Assembly: GCF_004564235.1 (NCBI RefSeq)
Contig: NZ_SOMN01000014.1
Location: 43,492 to 107,491 of the forward strand
From: Cohnella luojiensis
GTDB lineage: Bacteria; Bacillota; Bacilli; Paenibacillales; Paenibacillaceae
Length of the DNA: 64,000 nucleotides
Direction of reading: 5' to 3'
Part shown: positions 26,442 through 34,601 of the stretch, piece after piece
Layout: each line of letters starts with the position of its first letter
Position numbering within the stretch: position 1 is the first letter of the stretch
Translations under genes and position numbers: made by a program
The notes under the pieces: model-generated
What the model saw: the letters and a program-made list of their open reading frames with translations, nothing else
What the model was told of the DNA's origin: nothing
Databases searched by the model: none

Positions 26442-27260
26442 ATGTATCAACAAAATACGCCTTGGACGGCATGGACTTACCCCCGGTCCGGTCAAAGCTA
26501 CTACGTTTACTATCGCGACATTCAACAGCCCCTCACCTTCGTGCTCGTTCACGGTTCTTGGGCAGATACTCGTTTTTGGGATGGCGTAGCCGCGGAATTG
26601 CGTAGGCAGGGGCACGCCGTATACGTTCCTGAGTACGCCGGCCATGGAGGAAACCCGACCGTTGGCGTGACTCATGAAATGATTACCCAATCGGTTACGG
26701 ATTATATTACGTCCCACCAATTGCGGGACTTTATTCTCGTTGGGCATAGCTTTGGCGGCACGGTCATCCAGAAAGTCACGGAACAGATCCCCGATCGAAT
26801 CAAACGGTTAGTATTCCTCAATGCATTCGTCTTGAATGACGGAGAGTCTCTTGCGGACCAACTTCCCCCTCCGACGAGAATGGCTTTCGAACAACTCAGG
26901 AAAGCTTCGAAGGACGACACGATCATGTTGCCTTTCCCCGTATTTCGGGAGACCTTCACCAACTTAGCCGATCTCTTATTTGCCCAACAAATGTACAACC
27001 GGATAACTCCCGAACCCGCGAAACCTTTATTCCAGAAGCTGGATCTCAAGAAATTCTATTCGCTTGATATTCCGAAAAGCTACTTGTATTTGACGGAAGA
27101 CAACGCCTTACCCCAAGGCGAAGGATATGGTTGGCATCCGCATATGTCCATTCGGCTCGGCCTGTTCCGTTTGGTTAAAACGCATGGCGATCATTTCTCC
27201 ACGATCATAGAAGATCCCGTCCGCATTGCACGGAAGTTATACGAAGCTTCTAGAAACTAA
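26442..27260 (+). CDS. Alpha/beta hydrolase
   Basis: 272 residues from ATG 26442 (AAAGG 11 nt upstream; a GTG at 26433 is an alternative). Alpha/beta-hydrolase motifs: oxyanion 'LVHGSWADTRFWDGVAAELR' near 35-54, nucleophile elbow GHSFGG with Ser103, and a late 'THGDHFSTI' with the catalytic His. It resembles the EstC/methylesterase-like salicylate-esterase group. The substrate is unknown and no signal peptide is present. It is a single gene ended by the shared terminator at 27262-27298. Confidence 0.9.
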   Translation: MYQQNTPWTAWTYPRSGQSYYVYYRDIQQPLTFVLVHGSWADTRFWDGVAAELRRQGHAVYVPEYAGHGGNPTVGVTHEMITQSVTDYITSHQLRDFILVGHSFGGTVIQKVTEQIPDRIKRLVFLNAFVLNDGESLADQLPPPTRMAFEQLRKASKDDTIMLPFPVFRETFTNLADLLFAQQMYNRITPEPAKPLFQKLDLKKFYSLDIPKSYLYLTEDNALPQGEGYGWHPHMSIRLGLFRLVKTHGDHFSTIIEDPVRIARKLYEASRN

Positions 27261-27261
27261 A

Positions 27262-27298
27262 AAAGCCCTCCAGATCGTCTTTATGATCGGGAGGGCTA
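27262..27298. terminator. Bidirectional rho-independent terminator
   Basis: AGCCCTCC pairs with GGAGGGCT, with an inner GATC/GATC stem; an A-run lies on the left and a weak T-tract on the right. It separates the convergent hydrolase and L25 genes. Confidence 0.85.
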
Positions 27299-27321
27299 AG
27301 TTAACCTCATTAATTATTCAT

Positions 27322-27894
27322 TTACGCCGAAGGCTTAACTTCTGCTACTTGCGGGTTGAGAATTTTTACTAACATGACTAAAGCATCCGTTAAGATTTCA
27401 ACGCCTTCATGGAACGATAGATCAGAAACTAGCAGCTGGTCACCAATACCGAGTTTACTAATATCGACTTCGAATGCCGCGAATAATTTGTCCGGCATAC
27501 ATCGAATCTCCACTTCGTGGACTTCAATTTGAAGGATACCACCTTCTACTACCCCAATAGGATCTCCGGAGAAATGAATCGTAGCTTTCGTATCAATGCT
27601 TTCGTTCATATTGATCTGGTGAAAATCTACGTGAGTCCATCTCCCCGTTAACATATCCTTCTGAATCGCTTGGACAAGAACAGGGTGTTGACCACGTTCC
27701 GCGATCGCAGCTTGCAGGATAGCTTTAGGATTTTTCTTCAACGCGGCGAACAGTTGTTTGCCGTTGACTTCAACCGGGATACTTGTAAGCCCTACTCCAT
27801 ATACGACGGCAGGAATGAATCCTTGCTTTCTCAGTTGTTTCACGTGCGAAGAGGGAAGATTAGACCGATCCGTTAATTGGATAGTGTTACTCAT
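27322..27894 (-). CDS. rplY: 50S ribosomal protein L25/general stress protein Ctc
   Basis: 190 residues from ATG 27894 with GAGGGGG 8 nt upstream; the longer GTG start at 27921 has no site. N-terminal L25 5S-rRNA-binding domain ('RKQGFIPAVVYG', 'VEVNGKQLFAALKK', about 1-90) and C-terminal TL5/CTC beta domain (about 95-190, 'VEIRCMPDKLFAAFEVDISK'). Length matches the long Ctc form of Bacillota. It binds 5S rRNA on the large subunit. In Bacillus subtilis the homologue is stress-induced; I see no convincing sigma-B promoter here. Confidence 0.95.
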   Translation of the reverse strand: MSNTIQLTDRSNLPSSHVKQLRKQGFIPAVVYGVGLTSIPVEVNGKQLFAALKKNPKAILQAAIAERGQHPVLVQAIQKDMLTGRWTHVDFHQINMNESIDTKATIHFSGDPIGVVEGGILQIEVHEVEIRCMPDKLFAAFEVDISKLGIGDQLLVSDLSFHEGVEILTDALVMLVKILNPQVAEVKPSA

Positions 27895-27964
27895 TGCTTT
27901 AGCCCCCTCATGAATTGTCACAAGCTTAACACGGTTATTCGCCGATGTACAATTTTTATCGAAA

Positions 27965-27993
27965 TTGACAGATATTGATTAGGGTGCTATTGT
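27965..27993 (+). promoter_or_regulatory. Sigma-A promoter of the glycosyltransferase operon
   Basis: TTGACA (27965) and TATTGT (27988) at 17-bp spacing on the plus strand. The implied 5' leader to the start codon at 28180 is about 180 nt and AT-rich. Confidence 0.65.
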
Positions 27994-28179
27994 TTATAGA
28001 CGAGGTGAAATTTTCCAAAATATTTTATAATATCATATCACATCGATCAAATCAATATGTATATCAACCGTTTTACGTGCCAAATGAATATTCGCTTCCA
28101 CGCCAGAAATAAAGACAACTTTATTTCTTTTTTTTATTGATTTTGAATGGAATTTTTAATTATTCGAGGAGGTTATTGG

Positions 28180-29367
28180 ATGGAAAACAAGTTAAATAAG
28201 AGGAATGTAGCCTTTCTAGGTACTTACCTTCCACGGGAATGCGGACTAGCTACTTTCACGCAGGATATGATGAATGAACTAGAGAAGATAAGAGACTTTA
28301 ATCCCCCTCGTGTCGTAGCCGTTAACAATAACGCGACATACGCCTATGGCAAGAAAGTGATGATGAGCTTTAATCAGAATCACAGATGGGAATACATTAG
28401 GATTGCTTTGGAATTGAATCGATCCAATGTCGATCTCCTTGTGATCCAACACGAATTCGGTATTTACGGCGGGGAAAGCGGAGAATATGTGCTTGATCTT
28501 GCGGAGAGGCTGACCATTCCTTTTATCGTTATCTTCCATACGGTTCTAACCGCTCCGAATCCAAAACAATTTCAGATTGTCGCGCGCCTTGGCGAATTAA
28601 GCCGTCGATCCATTACGATGGCACAGAGCACGGTTGCGGATCTTCATAAGATTTACGGAATTCCGGCTGCTAAAGTCAGCATGATCCATCATGGAGTCCC
28701 TAGCGTCGAAACCGAATCAAGGGAACAGCTAAAAACCCGCTATGGGTATGCCGATCGTCAGATTGTTTCCACTTTCGGTTTCTTAAGCCTGGGAAAAGGT
28801 ATTGAATATGCTATTGAGGCCATGAGTGGTGTCAAAGTAAAACATCCCGATGCTTTATATATCGTTTGGGGCAAGACGCATCCTGTCGTGAAACAGGAAG
28901 TCGGCGAAGTGTACCGCCAGAAGCTAGTTGATCTCGTCTCTCGGTTGGAGTTGAACGAAAATGTGATTTTTGTAGATAAGCTGCTAACGCAAGAGGAAGT
29001 AGTTCATTCTCTCGTTCTATCAGACATCTACATGACTCCTTATTTGGGCAAGGAACAAGCCGTAAGCGGCACTCTTGCTTACGGAATCGGTTACGGAAGA
29101 GTCATCATCTCTACGCCCTACCGATATGCAACGGAAATGTTAGCGGATGGCAGAGGATTGCTCGCCGATTTCCGCGATCCGAAGTCTTTGGAAACAAGCA
29201 TTCTGGACATCATGGATCATCCCGACAAGAAGAACCAGATGGAACAAAAGACCCTTGATCTCGGTCGCACGATGATATGGAACCAAATTGTCCTACAATA
29301 TGCCGCAATCATTCGGGATTCAGTCCAATCCGAAACCCAATATACGATCCAAGGGAGTGTGATTTAA
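28180..29367 (+). CDS. GT4-type glycosyltransferase
   Basis: 395 residues from ATG 28180 with GAGGAGG upstream. The GT-B fold is suggested by 'FLGTYLPRECGLATFTQDMM' at the N-terminus and by the C-terminal donor half ('STFGFLSLGKGIEYAIEAMS', then 'DIYMTPYLGKEQAVSGTLAY', where family 4 has its E-x7-E region). Homologues in several phyla sit beside an (alpha/alpha)6 glycosidase-like gene and mannose genes, as here. It probably transfers a GDP-activated sugar, perhaps mannose, to a surface or storage glycan (inference). The stop overlaps the next start as TAATG. Confidence 0.85.
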   Translation: MENKLNKRNVAFLGTYLPRECGLATFTQDMMNELEKIRDFNPPRVVAVNNNATYAYGKKVMMSFNQNHRWEYIRIALELNRSNVDLLVIQHEFGIYGGESGEYVLDLAERLTIPFIVIFHTVLTAPNPKQFQIVARLGELSRRSITMAQSTVADLHKIYGIPAAKVSMIHHGVPSVETESREQLKTRYGYADRQIVSTFGFLSLGKGIEYAIEAMSGVKVKHPDALYIVWGKTHPVVKQEVGEVYRQKLVDLVSRLELNENVIFVDKLLTQEEVVHSLVLSDIYMTPYLGKEQAVSGTLAYGIGYGRVIISTPYRYATEMLADGRGLLADFRDPKSLETSILDIMDHPDKKNQMEQKTLDLGRTMIWNQIVLQYAAIIRDSVQSETQYTIQGSVI

Positions 29368-30470
29368 TGGAGAAAGTGAAGATTAAACCATTGAGATCGG
29401 AATATTTGCGAAGACTTACGGATGACACCGGCATTTTCCAACATACTAAGTTCGGGATACCCGATCGCAGCAAAGGCTACACTACCGATGATAATTCACG
29501 GGCATTAATTGCCGCTGTCATGCTGCACGGGAGTTGCGAAGATGAAGGTTGGATCGATCTCATAACTACTTATTTATCCTTTGTCCATCATGCCCAGAAC
29601 GAAGATGGAAGCTTTCGCAATTTCATGGATTACAACCGCAATTTCATGGAGGACTTAGGCTCGGAAGATTGTTTAGGCCGATGCTTATGGGCGCTCGGAT
29701 TCACGCTTTCAGAGCCCTCCGTTCCCGATAATCTTCATAACAGCTGCAGGTATATGATTAATCAAGCCCTTCCCCACGTCGCCGCTCTGCGCTCTCCAAG
29801 AGCGATAGCCTACGCAATTGTTGGGCTTAGTTACTTACTCGAAACCAAAGACTCCCTCTCATATGCTTTTCCTTACCCCTATACTGAAAAAACAGATGCC
29901 GCTTCTCATTTCCTGCCGCACAAAAGGATAAGAGAATTAGTAGAAGAAATGGCTGATCGTCTACTTTTGCAATATGACCATTACGATAGATTGGATTGGC
30001 ATTGGTTCGAAGATAGCATCACGTACGGTAATGCCATGCTGCCTTGGGCCTTGTTCAAAGCTTCGCGTATAAGCGGAAGAACGGATTTGCGGCATACGGC
30101 GAAGTCTAGTCTGGACTTCCTTGCATCGCTTACCTTCACGGGGGAAGGTTATTTCAAACCCATCGGAAGCAACGGATGGCTTGTGCGTGGCGAAGCTGCC
30201 GCACTGCATGACGAACAGCCGATCGAGGCTTGCGAGATGCTTCTCGCTTTTCAGGAAGCTTATGAGAATCTAGGGAGTCCTTCTTACCTCGATAAGGCTA
30301 ACTTATGCCTGGACTGGTTTCATGGTCGCAACTCCAGTAATCAATCCATGATCGATCCGCAGACTGGCGGTTGTTATGACGGGATTCATCCAAGCGGATT
30401 GAACCTAAACCAAGGTTCGGAAAATATCATCTCCTACTGCATAGCACATACGGTGATCCACCATGCATAA
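29367..30470 (+). CDS. Glycosidase-like (alpha/alpha)-barrel protein linked to the glycosyltransferase
   Basis: 367 residues from ATG 29367, inside a TAATG junction and behind AAGGGAG. It has a repeated-helix toroid pattern with conserved 'LTDDTGIFQHTKFGIPD' and 'GYTTDDNSRALIAAVML' near the N-terminus and 'RIDWHWFEDSITYGNAMLPW'-like aromatic/acidic stretches (about 210-235) that could form an active site. Family members are annotated only loosely as glycosidases and are sometimes fused to GT4 enzymes. It likely trims or phosphorolyses the glycan built by the neighbouring transferase. No signal peptide. It overlaps the next gene by 8 nt. Confidence 0.75.
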   Translation: MEKVKIKPLRSEYLRRLTDDTGIFQHTKFGIPDRSKGYTTDDNSRALIAAVMLHGSCEDEGWIDLITTYLSFVHHAQNEDGSFRNFMDYNRNFMEDLGSEDCLGRCLWALGFTLSEPSVPDNLHNSCRYMINQALPHVAALRSPRAIAYAIVGLSYLLETKDSLSYAFPYPYTEKTDAASHFLPHKRIRELVEEMADRLLLQYDHYDRLDWHWFEDSITYGNAMLPWALFKASRISGRTDLRHTAKSSLDFLASLTFTGEGYFKPIGSNGWLVRGEAAALHDEQPIEACEMLLAFQEAYENLGSPSYLDKANLCLDWFHGRNSSNQSMIDPQTGGCYDGIHPSGLNLNQGSENIISYCIAHTVIHHA

Positions 30471-31542
30471 GTTCGTGACGATTCTGGCAGGTGGAGGCGG
30501 TACGCGGTTCTGGCCTCTTTCCCGACAGGAAATGCCCAAGCAATTATTGAACATTAGCGGCAATGACATTATGCTTAACGACACGATAGGACGGTTTAAC
30601 GGCGTCATTCCGCTAGAGAATACGATCGTCGTAACCAATTCGTCGCAAGCCGTTCAATTAGAAAGCATCATGCACATCAGCGTACCCGCAAGCAACATTC
30701 TCGTTGAACCCATCGCGCGCAACACGGCGGCAAGCATCCTCTACGCGGCATTGTTCATTAACCAGAAATTCGGCGATTCCTTAATGGTCGTTTCTCCCTC
30801 CGACCATCATATTACCGATGAGGCAAAGTACAAGAAGACGCTATCCGAAGCATGCTCCGTTGCCGAAGAAACGAATAAAATCGTAACGATCGGCATCAAA
30901 CCGACATTCCCTTCCACCGGTTATGGCTACATCTCCCACTCCAGCGAAGCTTATTTGACCAAGCCATGCAACGTCTATGAAGTTGCTGAATTCGTTGAGA
31001 AGCCTAGCTTCATTGTTGCGGAAGAATACCTGTCTTCGGGAAACTATTTATGGAATAGCGGGATCTTCATATGGAAAACGTCGGTAATTATAGATCACTT
31101 CAAACGATACCTTCCGCGGTTGTATAAAACGATGTTACCCCTCGTTGATTATCTCGATCGGGATCATCAGAAAGATATCATTCGCGACATATATCCGAAT
31201 CTCCAAAATATATCCATCGATTATGGAGTCTTGGAGAGAAGCGATGAAGTGGTGGTCATTTCCGGAGATTTCGGTTGGAATGATATTGGAAGCTGGGATG
31301 CGCTTGGCGCAATCATTCCTCCGGATGAATTCGGCAATATCGTGAAATCCAAGCATCTGGGTATCCAGACGAGGAACTCCATCATCTATGGAGAAGAAAG
31401 ACTCATCACTACGATCGGCATAGACGGCTTGATAATAGCCGACACGAAAGACGCCCTATTAATCTGCTCAAAGGATAGAGCGCAAGACGTTAAAGATATC
31501 GTCGTCTTGCTAAAGAAGAACGGAATGCGGGAATATATTTAA
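30463..31542 (+). CDS. manC: Mannose-1-phosphate guanylyltransferase
   Basis: 359 residues. Nucleotidyltransferase signature 'GGGGTRFWPLSRQEMPKQ' at 10-27 and the sugar-phosphate motif FVEKP near 178 are intact. 'SPSDHHI' (near 110) and 'NSGIFIWK' match the GMP family. The C-terminal isomerase domain of bifunctional enzymes is absent, as in other 350-residue forms. It makes GDP-mannose from mannose-1-phosphate and GTP. The 8-nt overlap with the glycosidase-like gene places GDP-mannose supply in the same operon as the glycosyltransferase, so mannose is the best guess for the transferred sugar. Confidence 0.93.
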   Translation: MHKFVTILAGGGGTRFWPLSRQEMPKQLLNISGNDIMLNDTIGRFNGVIPLENTIVVTNSSQAVQLESIMHISVPASNILVEPIARNTAASILYAALFINQKFGDSLMVVSPSDHHITDEAKYKKTLSEACSVAEETNKIVTIGIKPTFPSTGYGYISHSSEAYLTKPCNVYEVAEFVEKPSFIVAEEYLSSGNYLWNSGIFIWKTSVIIDHFKRYLPRLYKTMLPLVDYLDRDHQKDIIRDIYPNLQNISIDYGVLERSDEVVVISGDFGWNDIGSWDALGAIIPPDEFGNIVKSKHLGIQTRNSIIYGEERLITTIGIDGLIIADTKDALLICSKDRAQDVKDIVVLLKKNGMREYI

Positions 31543-31633
31543 ATGTCGTTGTTCTTTTACACTAATATGTTCAGGTATTTGTACAAGCAATTAAGCTTCA
31601 GAATTCATACCTTGTACTAAAGGGGGTGTGAAT

Positions 31634-31897
31634 ATGAATTTGGGACCTAGTTTCTACGTTAACCACAAATCTTATGGGAAATGCGATTGCGGTTGTCATG
31701 ACAAGAGCAAATCTCACGGTAAAAGCAAATCTCACGGTAAAAGCAAAGGTTACGACAAATCCAAGCATGAGAAGTGGTCTTGCAGTTGTCATAAAGATAA
31801 GGACAAGTCTCATGGACATCACAAATCTTGTGGACATCACAAATCTTATGGAAGACAAAAGTCCTGCGGATATTACCAGCCTCGATCCTGGTTATGA
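31634..31897 (+). CDS. CotG-like Lys/His/Ser/Cys-rich repeat protein, probable spore coat protein
   Basis: 87 residues from ATG 31634 with AGGGGG 7 nt upstream. After a 20-residue non-repetitive start, the protein is built of short repeats (KSHGKSKSHGKSKGYDKS, HHKSCGHHKSYGRQKSCGYY) rich in Lys, His, Ser, Gly and Cys with spaced Tyr. An exact 18-bp DNA duplication encodes two SHGKSK units. Such composition is typical of CotG-type spore outer-coat proteins, and the Cys/His content could also bind metal. Coat function is inference from composition and from a YjcZ-type gene nearby. The plus-strand hairpin at 31929-31961 terminates it. Confidence 0.75.
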   Translation: MNLGPSFYVNHKSYGKCDCGCHDKSKSHGKSKSHGKSKGYDKSKHEKWSCSCHKDKDKSHGHHKSCGHHKSYGRQKSCGYYQPRSWL

Positions 31898-31928
31898 TCG
31901 GTTGATTTTTTTATATCATGCATGAATA

Positions 31929-31961
31929 ACAAGCCACCTAACCGTATACGGCAGGTGGCTC
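31929..31961 (+). terminator. Rho-independent terminator
   Basis: GCCACCT pairs with AGGTGGC around an ACCGTATACGG inner dyad; a short T-rich tract follows. It lies 32 nt after the CotG-like gene. Confidence 0.8.
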
Positions 31962-32062
31962 ATTTATTACTTATATAGGTAAGAGTACTGTCCAAGCATT
32001 TAACCTTACACATATAATGTCATGTGATGAGAGATCACAATACACAAGCGGCGGTGATATAC

Positions 32063-32155
32063 ATGAGTTACGCTGGAACCGGTGCAATGGGTGCTGCAGC
32101 TTTTGCGCTAGTGCTTTTCATTTTGTTGGTTATTATTCTTAAAGCCGGTTACTGA
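32063..32155 (+). CDS. YjcZ-family small sporulation protein
   Basis: 30-residue protein: 'MSYAGTGAMGAAAFALVLFI' followed by a short hydrophobic tail ending KAGY. One membrane helix covers about residues 11-27. The Gly/Tyr start, single helix and 25-35-residue length match the YjcZ/SscA-like family of small spore-assembly proteins. The ribosome site is GGCGGTGAT, 2-8 nt upstream. It overlaps the 3' end of the convergent spermidine-synthase-like gene by 17 nt. Confidence 0.8.
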   Translation: MSYAGTGAMGAAAFALVLFILLVIILKAGY

Positions 32156-32951
32156 CAATTCCGGGACCAATCCCACCCGCCATCCTCTTGTAGAATGGTG
32201 GGTCTTTACATATAAATTCTCTTATGACATGTCCTTTCTCCAATTCGATTTCAAAAACCCCCTTCTTATTCCGCGCTTTAAAATCGATTGCCTCGTTGCT
32301 TGCCATTACAATCATATTCCGTACATCCCCCTCATCCACCGCCGGCAGGGAAAAAGCCTTTGCATACGCAAAAGCTTCCCTGAGTGTCGTATAAATGCCG
32401 TTAAGCAGCCAATCGTTTTTGGGTTTTCCCATAACATTCATGAAAATAACTCCGCGGGAACCGAGCTTTTCCATGGTCATTTCAAAAAATTCTAAAGTAG
32501 TGAAATGAAGCGGGATCCCCTTGTGGGTGAAGGCATCCAAGATAATGTAGTCGTATGAATTCGGTTGTTCATTCTTTAGAATCTCGCGCCCATCCCCTAC
32601 TTCAACATTATTCTTGCTGTATCCAAAAAACTTCTTGCTGATTTCCACGACAACCTCGTCGATTTCCGCTACTTTAAATCGCTTGTCCGGGTAGTGGCCT
32701 GCGATCTTCCCAATCCCATGCCCGATGATAAAAACGTTCTCGAACGACGGATTATTTAACTCCATTAAATGCATCATTGCTCTCTGGTAATCTAACACGA
32801 TCCGCATAGGATCCTTCAAGTCTATCGCGCCTTGTATCGCATCATCCGCAAACTGCAAGCATCGAAATTTCCCCATTTTTCCATAAAGCTGGTTAGTATC
32901 GTATACCGTAATTTCATTAAACTTGCTGAACTCCTTGGCTAGCAGATGCAA
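32139..32951 (-). CDS. Spermidine synthase-like protein
   Basis: 270 residues from TTG 32951, chosen because GAGGTGG precedes it by 5-6 nt and because longer starts (to 33065) run into the divergent gene. The Rossmann methyltransferase-like core reads 'VFIIGHGIGKIAGHYPDKRF' (SAM-type glycine loop; the usual GGGDG is altered to GHGIG), 'VAEIDEVVVEISKKFF', 'VGDGREIL' and 'YDYIILDAF' in the order of SpeE proteins. The N-terminal tetramer strands are short. Because the GGGDG loop is altered, decarboxy-SAM use is uncertain and the enzyme may be a spermidine-synthase paralogue with another aminopropyl or methyl acceptor. Confidence 0.82.
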   Translation of the reverse strand: MHLLAKEFSKFNEITVYDTNQLYGKMGKFRCLQFADDAIQGAIDLKDPMRIVLDYQRAMMHLMELNNPSFENVFIIGHGIGKIAGHYPDKRFKVAEIDEVVVEISKKFFGYSKNNVEVGDGREILKNEQPNSYDYIILDAFTHKGIPLHFTTLEFFEMTMEKLGSRGVIFMNVMGKPKNDWLLNGIYTTLREAFAYAKAFSLPAVDEGDVRNMIVMASNEAIDFKARNKKGVFEIELEKGHVIREFICKDPPFYKRMAGGIGPGIVSNRL

Positions 32952-33052
32952 ATCATCCACCTCTTTTTCGCAACATTTAAACGTTCTAGATATGTAAAAC
33001 CAATAATATAGACATGCTTTGGAAAAGCTATGTTTGAATGGAGGGTCAAGAT

Positions 33053-33490
33053 ATGAGAATGGCAATCGGATTGGGATTATTAATGGGGATTTTGATTTTC
33101 ACAACCGCCACATCTACGTTACCAGCGAAGAGAATGGTCTCCACCGTAATCGCTTCACCCACGGTACAAGATGAAGATAACGGGCAAACGAAGGCTTTCC
33201 GAGCCGGCAGGGGCAGCTTCAGATCGCCGAGAAGCGGCTACACTGGCGGTGTTCGAGGACAGCGCCCAGATACGAATGCTCCCGTGAATCGAACGCCCGC
33301 AAATCCGACTAACCGATTTGGCGGTTTTTTCGGAGGAATACTTGCTGGAACCTTGCTTGGCAGCTTACTAAATCCCTTCGGTTTCGGAGGCACGGGAGGC
33401 TTCTCGTTCATCGGTTTGCTTTTCTGGGGGTTAATCATTTACTTCGTCTTTCGTTTTCTACGAAAAAGGTTTGGCGGCAGAACTCGATAA
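33053..33490 (+). CDS. Hypothetical glycine-rich membrane protein
   Basis: 145 residues from ATG 33053 with GGAGGG 8 nt upstream. Signal or anchor helix at about 1-20; a basic, Gly/Pro/Arg/Asn-rich soluble segment (about 45-95); then a glycine-rich hydrophobic stretch ('FFGGILAGTLLGSLLNPFGF') and a second membrane helix ('IGLLFWGLIIYFVFRFL') ending in a basic tail (RKRFGGRTR). No family recognised with certainty. Similar small proteins with a Gly-rich hairpin before a C-terminal helix are common in Bacillota. It is a single gene with its own terminator. Confidence 0.78.
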   Translation: MRMAIGLGLLMGILIFTTATSTLPAKRMVSTVIASPTVQDEDNGQTKAFRAGRGSFRSPRSGYTGGVRGQRPDTNAPVNRTPANPTNRFGGFFGGILAGTLLGSLLNPFGFGGTGGFSFIGLLFWGLIIYFVFRFLRKRFGGRTR

Positions 33491-33516
33491 TCCGGACTTA
33501 GCTATAGGGAATGAAA

Positions 33517-33544
33517 GCCGAGGTTCGATTTCCGCAACCTCGGC
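33517..33544. terminator. Bidirectional rho-independent terminator
   Basis: GCCGAGGTT pairs with AACCTCGGC around a 10-nt loop, with a T-tract on the plus side and AAAG on the other. It separates the glycine-rich gene from mnmH. Confidence 0.88.
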
Positions 33545-33548
33545 ACTT

Positions 33549-34586
33549 TTAAACATGGAGGGCGGCTATTATCTGTTCCACTGCTTCCACGGCTTCTTCG
33601 ACGGTTTGCGCTGTAACGACCGTCTTGTTGTCCGGGTTATAAGATGACGCAGTATGTGCATAGCGTAGGTCATAATAATAGACAAGCAGCAATTCAACGG
33701 CACGGTCGTATTTACCCTCTGTCAAACTCTGTTCGATCTCGGCAGCAATCGGGGTATGAATGCGCGATTTAATATGATGAAAAGATTTCAAGCATTCCTC
33801 TTGATGTTCCCATGGACGATAATCGTCCAATATGTGCTGGACTCGCGCTTCAAGAGGTAACTCCAACCAAATCTGATGCCCCTCTTCTTTCTTCTGCACC
33901 AGTTGGTCCGGCAGGACGACTTTGCCGATTCTTTTACTCTCCGCTTCAAATAATAAATAACCGGATTCCTTTTTTTCAACTAGTTCGTCAATAAGCAGCG
34001 CATCGAATTTTTTCTGGTTGTGGGCTTTCAGGCCGATGTTTCCGAATACGGATCCTCGATGTCCGGCCAACGCTTCGAAATCGAGGACAGGATATCCCCG
34101 ATCCTTCATAGTACGAAGAATGGCCGTTTTACCGCTCCCCGTATTCCCATGAAGCACAATCGCGGGAGGAGTTACGACGAGTTCGTCAAGCGCTTTAACG
34201 ACCCCTTGCCGATACGCGCGATACCCGCCTTCTAAACGATAAACGTGAATTCCCATGAGAGACAACAACGTTGCGGTTGTTTTACTGCGCATGCCGCCTC
34301 TCCAGCAGAATACCGCCTTCTTACCGGGTATCCGCGAGAACTGCTTGATGAAAGCCGGCAGCTTAGCGGAAACAATCTCAAGGCCTCGCTCCGATGCTGC
34401 TTGGACACTGACTTGCTTATATAGGGTACCGATCTCGGCACGTTCTTCATCATCGAAAAATGGAATATTCAAGCTGCCCGGAATGGTTGCATCGTCATAT
34501 TCGGATGGAGTTCGGACATCGATCGTAACGAGTTCCTTCTTCTGGCGCAGCGCCGACAGTTCATCTTGCTTTAAATCCTGAAACAT
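33549..34586 (-). CDS. mnmH: tRNA 2-selenouridine(34) synthase MnmH (SelU)
   Basis: 345 residues starting at ATG 34586 behind AAAGGGGCAC. N-terminal rhodanese domain (about 1-130) with catalytic Cys94 in 'VFCWRGGMRSKT', then a P-loop NTPase-like domain with GNTGSGKT at 147-154. The full length and both domains fit YbbB/SelU. It replaces sulfur of 2-thiouridine at tRNA wobble position 34 with selenium, using selenophosphate and a geranylated intermediate. It is encoded 15 nt downstream of selD, the selenophosphate source, so the pair is a complete selenium-to-tRNA unit. Confidence 0.95.
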   Translation of the reverse strand: MFQDLKQDELSALRQKKELVTIDVRTPSEYDDATIPGSLNIPFFDDEERAEIGTLYKQVSVQAASERGLEIVSAKLPAFIKQFSRIPGKKAVFCWRGGMRSKTTATLLSLMGIHVYRLEGGYRAYRQGVVKALDELVVTPPAIVLHGNTGSGKTAILRTMKDRGYPVLDFEALAGHRGSVFGNIGLKAHNQKKFDALLIDELVEKKESGYLLFEAESKRIGKVVLPDQLVQKKEEGHQIWLELPLEARVQHILDDYRPWEHQEECLKSFHHIKSRIHTPIAAEIEQSLTEGKYDRAVELLLVYYYDLRYAHTASSYNPDNKTVVTAQTVEEAVEAVEQIIAALHV

Positions 34587-34601
34587 AGATGTGCCCCTTT
34601 A

